A stretch of 64,000 nucleotides of DNA from Sabellastarte sp. h YS-2021 (Eukaryota > Annelida > Polychaeta > Sabellida > Sabellidae), in contig OZ024936.1 of NCBI GenBank assembly GCA_964017235.1, positions 45,993,028 to 46,057,027 of the forward strand, read 5' to 3'. Shown here piece after piece: positions 55,008 through 64,000 of the stretch; the first letter of the stretch is position 1; each line of letters starts with the position of its first letter. Position numbers and translations under genes: made by a program. The notes below the pieces were generated by a model. The model was not told the DNA's origin, searched no databases, and was given only the letters and a program-made list of their open reading frames with translations.

Positions 55008-57179
55008 TCATTCTAAAGTCTGTCCCCCTTACTTCCTATTTTCTTTGGTTGTTCGGTAGCTTTACTTTCTTCTGACATTTCCCCCAATTTTTGGCCATAT
55101 GGGGTTTTAGTACAATGAATACTGGTTCCTTGGTCCGTTATCACCCACTGAAAGCTCTGTATCTGATACGGGTTCAATTTTCTGAGTTTACCGTTGTTGG
55201 GATAACTAAAGAGTCATGTTCAGCAGTGTTTCAAGTTATTGTTATTGTATACTGATTACTGAGTGGATATGCAAAAGGTATGTATGGCTTAACCTCTCAG
55301 TACTGGCCTTTATTCCTCATTAGAGTTTTTACATTGTACACCAGTGGGAAGTAAGCTGGGTAGTTACATGCCTAATATGGCAATGCCTTATTTAAATAAA
55401 TTTTGAGGGGTGGCAACTTTATATATGTGTAGAGCAATATTTGTGTACACATCCAAAACTGGACAATATGATGTATTGTCTGTTGGAACCTTTTAAAGAC
55501 TGGCCAGTATTATGACATGTCAAGTGTGTGGTGCCTGTTTTTTGACAAATTGGTGCATGTATGTTCTTGCTAAACTGTGATCACATTAGTGAGCCACATT
55601 AGTGGGTAAATTAACTATTGGAGTTTTGAAAGTGAAGCGATCACATTTCATAAGTGTAATATGCCAGCCCCTCAGTTATTGATTGAAGACTGGGAAAAAG
55701 CCCTACAAAGAAAAGTCCTACAGTAGAAAAGCGCTACAGTTCTTTTATATCCATGTAGAAAAGCATACACTATTCTCTAGATCTTGAAGAAAGCCCTATA
55801 CATCATGTTCAGTTTACAAATGAAAGGGTTAATCATTACTTAAAGGGTATTTTAATTGCTATTCAAACTAGAAGAGAAGAGGGGTGATTACTGAGTGCAT
55901 TGTAATCAAGATAATAACCAAGAAGATTCACACAAATTGGTTAATGCCAATAGGGGCCAGAGAGTGCAATTTGAATATCCAAGACAACTCAATACGCCTA
56001 CGCTTGGAAGTGTTGGATGCTTCAAATTTAGGTGTGCACCACTCTAGCACAGAGAATTGCATGTTCTTGTGGTTATGTCCGTCACTTGTGAAGTGACGTG
56101 AGACAGGAGTGTCTATTGTGTCAGACCTTTTCCTTTGCTATTCAAACTAACCAGTGCTGTAATTTTCAATCCTAATGCCCTTTGTAGTTTCAGAAACAAT
56201 AAAATAAATTAATTTGTTAGCAAGGTAAAACCCCTCTGGATTACAATTACTCATTCTCTAGATGATAACTGATTAAAAAGAATGCATTAAATGAATGATA
56301 TATATCACCAATAGTATAGTTTGAAATAGAAAAGAAAGGTCACATGACACATAAAACCACTGTGGTTATTTGATAATCTTGGACTTAGCTAAGTCCCTTT
56401 TTGTGAATACGGATTTAAGACAAAACTTAGCTGAGACAAAAGTCTCAACTTTAAGACCACATTTAAGCCTAAGACCAGGCTAAGTCTAAGACCCTTCGTG
56501 AATACCGGCCCAGAATTTTTACAGTCATTTGAACTTAGAATTTGTTCTTGAAGATTGGGATTTATTTACTTTCCTTTGATTAGTAATACAATATTTTTAA
56601 TATGTTATTTGCATTGTGAATGTTAAAGTATTTTAGTTTGCAGAACAATAAATGTGTATGTCACATAGCAAATACTCAAAACAATAATAATTTTGAAATA
56701 ATAAAAGTGATACATAACTGTGAAACAGTTTATGTTTGGCATTGTTCTATCTAAAAGAACTTTTATCCACAGTCTCAAAAATGGTGTAGGACATTTCTCG
56801 ATGGGGGAGTCAACAAATTGTGTGACTTTTCTCTGCATGGATTTTCTCTGTAGGGCTTTTCTATGCTTTACATAATGAAAAATTAGTGCAGAATATTTTG
56901 GAAAAAGGAAGTACTAAGAATTTGTTATTTCTGTAACTTAATAAATTTTACACACCAGTGAAATATGTATTATCCTTAAAATTCTGGAGTCTTTATTTTA
57001 GGCCCTGTGAAATGAATTCTGGTGGACATGGTATAAATAATGTTTCCTCAAGCTTAACAATAGTTCAAGTGATATTTTAAAACACTGACCCCACACCCTA
57101 GTTTATCAAATTATCAATTCAGTGTACCAATACATCTAGCCTTGCCTATGGGCTTTACCAGAGCCCCTGGCTCAATGCT
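55008..57179. other. 3' flank of the second glycosyltransferase, nothing coding
   Basis: AATAAA occurs at about 55395 and near 56198 and could end the transcript. 56380-56515 holds a fold-back-rich segment with 'cttagctaag' and two 'gtgaatac' ends, probably a MITE relic. Confidence 0.4.
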
Positions 57180-57409
57180 TTATTTTTATTTATTTGGAAT
57201 TTTATGTCAACACTGTACAGGTCATATCACGACGGGTAGTTGGAAGGGCAGAGGAAACTAGTACTTTCAGATCATCAAGGTTCTGTACTGTAAACTACCG
57301 ACCAACATCAAGCAACGACTAGTTTTCCCACTTGAGGTCATGCCAGAAACCAAACCCCGGCCTCAGAGGTGGGAGGCGAGAGTGTTACCACTCTGCCACC
57401 GTGGCCCCT
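57180..57409 (-). mobile_element. tRNA-derived SINE, reverse copy, with duplicated 5' end
   Basis: Reverse-strand copy of the same SINE; the tRNA-like head ends at 57409 (actctgccaccgtggcccct). The B box has decayed (caaaccccgg). The terminal 21 bases occur again at 57559-57579, 170 bases further on, with a transposase-like fragment in between. Confidence 0.8.
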
Positions 57410-57410
57410 A

Positions 57411-57550
57411 GGAGAGTGTTGGAAAACGCCTTTGTAATATTAGTGAGCAGCTTCAGTGTACTATTTGGCACCATGGAGCACCAGGGTGGAGCAGACAGGG
57501 CACCAACCTCAGGAAAATATGTAGCAGCCAAACAGAATGAATAGATGGTG
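57411..57550 (+). pseudogene. Short Harbinger-like transposase fragment between SINE ends
   Basis: The plus strand reads RRVLENAFVILVSSFSVLFGTMEH, the equivalent of the RRVVE.AFGI.VSRFR.L block of Harbinger transposases, then AAKQNE and a stop. It is only about 45 codons and is bounded on both sides by the same 21-base SINE end (57389-57409 and 57559-57579). Confidence 0.65.
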
Positions 57551-57579
57551 TATATGCCCACTCTGCCACCGTGGCCCCT

Positions 57580-59074
57580 GCTGATTCCTTTTGAAAATTA
57601 ATTATGTTTTGTACAGGTCAGATTGGTTTTTTTTTCAGTTGCACTTAGTTCCAGTATTTAATTTGTTGTTTAAATATCATGGATACTTGCTGTTGAAAAA
57701 ATATAAAAATACAGAAGTATATAAAAAATATTAAACATAAAAAATATCTCAGAGCCTAGAAGAAGACTACCCAAAATCAAAAGGTGTATAATATTGTACA
57801 TACATGTTCCTTGGTGTTAATCATTTGCATAGTGATGAAAAGTCATATTTGGCCCTGTTGTTTGGGAAATGTGTACCAAGTCCTTCATCCCTCCAACATA
57901 ATGGATTTCATTCATTCAACATTAATTTTCTTTTTTAATGAGCTTAAACACCCCTTGTACACCACTAACCACCCAAACTACCCTTGATGGTTACTTCAAG
58001 CTCCACCCACATGCCTGTTAAATGATTTCATTGGTAATTCACAAATAGGTCAGTGTACTACCATGGGTAGGAATGATTACAATGTAAAAACTCTACTCAG
58101 TTAATGGAATGTCACAGATGTAACTGTATAACCTGTTTGTTTAAATAACTAAATAGCAATATTAAGCAGTCACTCAGTGCCAAGTAGGCTGATTGCTGAG
58201 ATTATGTGTGCTATGCAAGTATTAGTGCTTTATAATGTGGGCTTCATGTATTAATTTTCAGTTAAACGAATGTCCTTGTATCGGGGTGTAAAAGTGGCTT
58301 GGGCCTCGGCCCTGTGTTAACATTGTGTGTTATTTAAGCTGACTACATGATGTGTGTTGTTGTGTATGTGGTGCCAGGGCCTAGTGATCTATTTTAGTGT
58401 AACCGGTCTTAGTGTAACATGTTCTTGTGTTGGGCCCTGACACAGTTGTTATGAAGGTTTTAATATGCTAGTTTTAATAAATCTTATTTTCACCACATCT
58501 GTCTTTATTTTGGTCTTGGGATCCCTGGTTGGGGATTGATGATTGAAGGAGTTAGATAAATGTTTGTGTGATTTTTTTTTAACTTTACAGTTAAAAGGGG
58601 GGATATGAAGTAACTTAAATTTTGGGTTGATCTGTCTAATATTTCTGATTCAGGTGTATGGGTGGATTATTTCATTGAGGTATACTGGTTGGTCATGTTT
58701 TAGAATTTTGTTTGTGATAATGTCTATTGTGTCTATGTGTGTGCATTTCTCTGACAAAAATGATACAATAAATTATAAACAATTTGTTAACCACTTCCTG
58801 GTTTGAAAAAAATATGGACAATCTTGACCATTTGTGGCATTAGCATTGATAAGTAATGTTTCAAACTGGTGAGGATTGATTATTTAATTTGTAAATTCAT
58901 AATATTGTGGTTATTTGTTATTCTCTAGTCTTTAGACAATAATATTTAGAATATTCAACAAAAAAATTGTTACATTTTTCTGTTTAAAAATGACGCCTGT
59001 CCTTTACATAAGAAAAATGTCATCAATTGATTGTTTGCGGCTATTGTAGTAAACAGGATGTACACTTACTTGTG
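57580..59074. other. Intergenic, nothing recognised
   Basis: AT-rich; 'ttgtgttgggccctgacaca' at 58424 is the only less AT-rich part. Short frames without domain character. Confidence 0.5.
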
Positions 59075-59285
59075 GTGCTTGACACCGTGGAAGGGTTGAT
59101 ATTGTTGGGTAACATACTTGCCTCCATCTTTTCAGTGAGTTTGAATCCTAGCTCTGACTCCAGCTGGGAAAGTGGGTAGCTGCTTGCAGATGCTCAAGCA
59201 GCTAGTACACAACTGCCTTTCTCTGTCCCCTACCCATCATTACAAGAATATGAAATTTACTGAAAGCAACGTTAAAACCAAGTAA
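59075..59285 (+). mobile_element. Degenerate SINE of the same tRNA-derived type
   Basis: A weak head (gacaccgtggaagggttgat; gagtttgaatcctagctct as B box), then 'agctgggaaagtgggtagct', 'acccatcattacaagaa' and the 3' motif 'ctgaaagcaacgttaaaacc'. Old and strongly diverged. Confidence 0.5.
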
Positions 59286-59509
59286 AGGTCAGGGTTGGCA
59301 TTCGCAAACGGGATAAAGCTCACATTGAGTCAAAAATCAGTTTATAACAGTTAATACTAAAAATAAGCTGATTTATGGCTCAACTTGATCTTAATCTCTT
59401 TTGTTAATACAGTCCCTAAGACATTTTTTAATCAACACAGCTACTCACTATGATAATTAGCATGACAAATGCATCAAGAAGTGTCCTTTTTAAATATTAT
59501 GTTATTGTG

Positions 59510-60090
59510 ACCAACGGATATGATGCATACAGATACAGATATGACATTCTTTCTTTAAATAAGTGTGTGTAACCAACAGATATGATGTGTACAGCTATGA
59601 TGTCCTTTCTTTAAATAAAGTTAGTATAACCAACAGATATGATGCATACAGATATAATGTCCTTTCTTTAAATTAAGTTAGTGCAACCAACAGATATGAT
59701 GCATACAGATATGATGTCCTTTCTTTAAATAAGTTAGTATAACCAACATATATGATGCATACAGATATAATGTCCTTTATTTAAATAAGTTAGTATAACC
59801 AACAGATATAATGCATACAGATATAATGTCCTTTCTTTAAATTAAGTTAGTGCAACCAACAGATATGATGTCCTTTCTTTAAATAAGTTAGTATAACCAA
59901 CAGATATGATGCATACAGATATGATGTCCTTTCTTTAAATTAGTTAGTATAACCAACAGATATGATGCATACAGATATGATGTCCTTTCTTTAAATAAAG
60001 TTAGTGCAACCAACAGATATGATGCATACAGATATGATGTCCTTTCTTTAAATAAAGTTAGTATTACAAACCGATATGATGCAAACAGCA
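59510..60090 (+). repeat. 56-57-bp minisatellite, about 10.5 copies
   Basis: 'accaacagatatgatg' recurs at about 59572, 59629, 59686, 59742, 59798, 59855, 59896, 59952 and 60009; one unit is shortened to 41. The unit also contains 'catacagatatgatgtcctt' and 'tctttaaataagttagtat'. A 57-base period keeps a minus-strand frame open through several units, giving a repetitive frame (FKERTSYLYASYLL) that I do not believe is a gene. Confidence 0.92.
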
Positions 60091-60547
60091 CATGAAAAAT
60101 AATTTTACAGAGCTTCTGCTCGTTTTCTTGGTGTAAAATATTTGCAGAAATGGCAGAACAAAGATGATATGAAATATACAACACTCCAGTGATCTGCATA
60201 TTATATGGTAACAAATAATCCTTAAAAAAGAGTATTTGGCTTTTTGTGCTAAAATACAGGTTTATAATCATAAACATCTGCAATAAAGAAATTTGCTGAT
60301 GCCCATGTGGTGGGAGATCTTTATTGCTTTGGCCATTCCAGATTGTCCAGAAAGATTCTACACTTTAAAGTAGTATAATTCCACTAAAATTAAAATGAGA
60401 TATCTGTCCTGAATTACAGTAGAGTTATACTTAAGAACATTGCTGTAGCCTCTAGCTTAAATTATACCAACTGGTAATTCATAGCATTTTTAATAATGGC
60501 TTTGAGGCAAAAATCTTGATCATGAAATTAGGTTGGCTGTCTTTGAT

Positions 60548-61568
60548 TGTTTAGGTCACCATGAGAGTGAAGTAGTGAAAATTACACTGAAGTATTTCAG
60601 TGCTGAAGTCAGTGTGAAATGCATTGAAAAGAGATTGGTAAAAATGTTAAATTATGAAGAGACCTTTTCATTAGCCAGTTCTTTAGATTTGGTTTATAGG
60701 AAATACTTAGCATTTGAACTCCAGTTAGCCGACCAAAATGAAAAAGAGAAAAATCAACTGAATGATTTTTTTTTAATTGAACAGCAAAAAGAAAACCAAT
60801 TGTTGACGTGGCAAATATCCCTTGTCAAAGACCATGTGAACAAATCATTGATAGAGCAAATCTCCATTGTCAATGATCATTTTGTGACAGAAAGACAGTC
60901 TAATCTTCTATTGAAAGAGCAGCTAGGCAGTGTAAATGACAACCTGGACAAAAAAGAAAGAGAAGGGAGCACTGGATGAAGAGATAAAATGTCTTTCAGT
61001 TGATTTGCACCAGCTTAAGGAAGAACATCATCATGAGGTACAAAATGCTCTGAGCTGTTTAAGCCATTATAAAGAAAGAATAAGGAACAACAATGCTGTC
61101 CTTGAAGAATATGGCGAGTATGGGTACAGAACAATAGCTATGCAAAATGAACTTGCTGACCTTAGAGTACACCTTCAGGTTGAACAGGAAGTGGGACACA
61201 GGACATTCATGGATAATGTGGAGCTAAAGGAACAACTTCAGAAAGAGAAGGGAATGGTCCAGAAGCAGAGTGAAAAGAATCTTGCTTTGGAAGTTAAAGT
61301 CCAGAATTTGTATCAAGAGATTCATCTTTTGACACAGAAACTTGATGAAGCCAAATAATTGAGGGAAGTAGAGAAGATCCAGTTGCAAGAATCTGTATTG
61401 GAAATGTCCTGCAGGCTTAAAACTATAAATGCTGGAGAGAGTCAGATTTTAGGCTGTCAGTCCATTGATTCTAGATTTGCCAGAAATAACCAGATCATGG
61501 TACATGAAGATATTATCACAAAGCAGCTATTTGTCAAATGTAATACACAAGTCCATGAGTTGAATTAA
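60548..61568 (+). pseudogene. Decayed coiled-coil protein gene, unknown
   Basis: Three consecutive plus-strand frames encode one long, charged, Leu-rich protein with heptad character. Piece 1 (60533-60960) includes NYEETFSLASSLDLVYRKYL and a ~20-residue internal repeat (QISLVKDHV, QISIVNDHF, QLGSVNDNL). At about 60955, in an A/G-rich run, the frame shifts; piece 2 (60950-61355) continues LDEEIKCLSVDLHQLKEEHH to HLLTQKLDEAK; an in-frame TAA at 61356 is followed directly by LREVEKIQLQESVLEMSCRL. No start codon, introns or known domain are recognisable. Further open, Cys-containing stretches to about 62690 may be the 3' part. It may be a retropseudogene of a coiled-coil protein. Confidence 0.55.
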
Positions 61569-61589
61569 CCCTGTAGGTAAAACAGTTTT

Positions 61590-62690
61590 GGCTACCAGAG
61601 ATCCTGAACCTGATAATTTGTTCAAACCTAAGTTATCATGTACACCATGTGAATCATGTACACCATGTGAGACATTATTCAAAGTAAAAGATTGTGCAGT
61701 TGTTCTACAGAGTAAAATCAGTTGCCACCAATTTGCCTCAGTCAACATTGTCCACAAAAACAGTTTGAAGTAAAGCGTTACTCTGAGCAACAATTAGCTG
61801 CAAACAATATTCCTATGAGAACAATGGTGTTCTGGAACTCTAAGTTTAAGAAATCACCAACACAGAAGGCACAGCAGAGAAGAGGAGCCGAAACCTATTC
61901 ATCTCCTATGAGCCAGAAGAGGGAGTAAAACAAAGCAAATCAATCTACCAGGTAAACCAAATCTATGTATATGAGGCTATGCTTCATTTTAAAGGTATAA
62001 TTTAGACACCACTCGTTTGAAGAAGCACATTATTGACAGACATCTTTCCAGGTTTGTTTCCATAAAGTCGGACCTTAACATTAGAAGAACAGATGAAACA
62101 TTATCAAACTCTTTTGATGTCAGTTACTCATGACTTTGGATGTTTGTCTTTACAAGGACTGTTAAGGCTAGTTATCAAGAGGAAGTGGTATCCCTTTTGG
62201 TGGTAGCCTTGCAATTTCAAAAGATGACCTGAAACTAGTGACATACTTCCAGTACTGCATTTGTGGCCGAGAAGATAGTGATACTCTATCAATCAGCCCA
62301 CCACATAATGTGTCATGCTTACTTCACTGTAGCATACTCAGTTGCTTACTAGACTTGAGTGAAGGATGGGCCAAATGGAAATCCGGGAAGACAGCAGAGA
62401 TACAGATCACTTGTTTGGGAATTAAATGAGGAACCTAATTTGCGGATAATAACCAACCAAAATATCAAGAGGTTCAACACTGTAGCCACCAGGAAGCAAT
62501 CCTCTTGGACATTTGGCAGTTACAAAAATCAGCTGTCCTCAGTCAAGTTGACAGAACACAAAGGGGAGTGTAGTGAGCCATGGCTGACATTAATTGGCAC
62601 ACATGTAGTCTTACATAAGGAAAGCATGTGCAGTGACCATGACTTCCCAGAACTAGACCACGTTTGTCAGTTGTGTCTTTGAAGTCAAAC
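61590..62690 (+). other. Coding-like remnants downstream of the coiled-coil pseudogene
   Basis: Short frames in several registers: KPKLSCTPCESCTPCETLF (61630) with a direct 'catgtacaccatgtga' repeat, RYSEQQLAANNIPMRTMVFW (61780-61928), and RFNTVATRKQSSWTFGSYKN to DHVCQLCL (62410-62682). Base composition is less AT-rich than the surroundings. Possibly the remainder of the pseudogene upstream; no family recognised. Confidence 0.35.
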
Positions 62691-63655
62691 GACAAGAACT
62701 GTTGATAGCTATTTAAAAGAATTAGTGTTTTGTTCATGTGAAGGACATTTGAATTTAGGACCAAATTCACCACAACATATACATGGGAACCAATGAGTTT
62801 TTAAAAAGCTTTAAATTGCGTTTTCTACACCATTTCTGTATGCATTTTCATGCATAAAAACAAATTGAAGCTCTCTACAAAATTACTTTTCTCTTCTGAT
62901 GATATAACCTATAAAATTTGTAGGTTACATAGTTTCAGTAATATTAATGAAAACATGGCACTTGTTAACAAATATGTAACGCTAATTATGCATGGAAGAT
63001 AATGGCTAATTATGAGCCGGTAAATGCAAATAAACTTATATCTCTATGTCAACCTATTTATGACAAATACAGCATGTGGTGGATGATATAAATTTTATGG
63101 CTTCACCAGTTAAACGAGGTTTTCACAACGAAAATGTAATGATAGAGTATCAGATATGTTCAACTTAAACTGCAGCAGTTTTTAGTGAAACATTAATATA
63201 GTTTTAAAAATAACATTATTATTTTCGCAATGTGATTAATTCTAAAGTTATTCCATCTTAACCTTAACTATCTTCCTTCTTCATACGTGTGTCTCACCTG
63301 TTGCTGCCATAGTTTGCAGTTTCTTTCTTTGAATATTCTTATACTATAAGTCATTTTTATTCGTCGTAATAAACATTTTAATATAATGCTTGACAGATGT
63401 CCTCAATTGTTTAGGTTATAATAGTTTTTGAGGTTTTTTTTTATTTTACACTGATGTTTGTAAGGTGTAAGGTGAGTATCAAAGTAACTTATGCTCAGGT
63501 TCCACAGTGGCGAGGGTGCTGCAACCATGTAGGTAAATGATGGTAGAATGGCCAAGAATTCCAGATGGCATAGGTTCGCAGAACAGAAGTGCAAAACTGT
63601 GGTCACATGGTTAAAAATCCAGAAATCTGCGACATTCTGCCATCATTCTGTGATG
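62691..63655. other. Intergenic, nothing recognised
   Basis: AT-rich, no repeat or coding signal that I can support. Confidence 0.5.
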
Positions 63656-63659
63656 CTGC

Positions 63660-63960
63660 CATGAGCAGTGTCCTGAGCCGCAAAATACTTATAAAGACAC
63701 ACATTGGGGTTATATATTATTTATTTACACTAACACATGTACATTAACATGTCAATCTAGAAATAATTACACACAGTACAACCAAAGCCACCAGGGGTTA
63801 ACCCCCCCCCCCCCCCCGAGTATATTACTGAGGTGGCCTTAAATTAAGAATAGTAAAACTATACACTAGAACCCTGCTGGGTGGATTGCAAATAGCCACC
63901 AGGGTTAAGCCCCAGAGGCGACAAAGCTAAGGTGGCATTATGAATTTACAAATATTACTG
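63660..63960. repeat. Imperfect duplication around 'gccaccaggggttaacccc'
   Basis: 'gccaccaggggttaacccc' (63786) and 'gccaccagggttaagcccc' (63894) with similar downstream sequence (gaggtggcctta and aaggtggcatta). About 108-base period, two copies, one interrupted by a C17 run. Confidence 0.5.
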
Positions 63961-64000
63961 AATACAAAGGGTGGTTGAACACCATCCCAACAAATAAAAT

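Noticed and set aside
59888..60283. 131-codon minus-strand frame with repeated FKERTSYLYASYLL
   Set aside because: It is the translation of the 57-bp minisatellite plus flank; 56-base and 41-base units break the frame elsewhere, and no start context or domain is present.
1..64000. A multi-gene system linking the ABCA transporter and the glycosyltransferases
   Set aside because: More than 16 kb of repeat-rich DNA separates them, on opposite strands, and there is no sequence evidence of shared regulation.

Overview
The window is eukaryotic, AT-rich nuclear DNA, most likely from a mollusc (probably a bivalve). The evidence is indirect: spliced genes with GT-AG introns, long introns full of young non-autonomous transposons, tRNA-derived SINEs whose 3' end carries the 'gttgaaagcgacgt' motif I know from molluscan SINEs, and intronic AGGTCA-rich and ~155-bp arrays like those common in bivalves. 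There is no operon structure and no prokaryotic signal. The species call is inference.

Left third (1-24.3 kb), minus strand: the 5' half of an ABCA-subfamily lipid transporter gene, closest by recall to ABCA3. I reconstruct eight exons: 24141-23766, 22192-21947, 16676-16426, 14684-14450, 10344-10171, 5511-5330, 4096-3965 and 598-469. Their splice phases fit perfectly (575 codons plus one base). They run from the first membrane segment through the first transmembrane domain to the Walker A motif of the first ATPase domain; the rest lies beyond base 1. Intron 1 has a GC donor. The introns hold tandem arrays, modular elements carrying DR1-type AGGTCA repeats, and several hAT-like MITEs with 8-bp target duplications, one nested in another.

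Middle (24.3-40 kb): mostly non-coding. It holds a TA-flanked MITE just upstream of the ABCA promoter, Harbinger-like MITE copies, SINEs, a 5'-truncated CR1/L2-type LINE with a frameshifted reverse transcriptase (37.0-38.75 kb), a 3'-end fragment of the same LINE in reverse orientation (33.0-33.3 kb) and a 5S rRNA-derived sequence.

Right part (40-64 kb): two intronless plus-strand paralogues of a type II membrane GT8 glycosyltransferase related to glucoside xylosyltransferase (GXYLT), at 40588-41745 and 53787-55007. Both keep a DLD metal/sugar-nucleotide motif. Between them lie a broken Harbinger transposase, an internally deleted LINE copy, and a third, inverted 155-bp array split by a tyrosine-recombinase (DIRS-like) element that has lost its reverse transcriptase and apparently its catalytic tyrosine. 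To the right are a 57-bp minisatellite and a decayed coiled-coil gene.

I see only three genes likely to be functional: the ABCA gene and the two glycosyltransferases. I see no functional link between the ABC transporter and the glycosyltransferases. Everything else is repeats, relics or unremarkable intergenic DNA.
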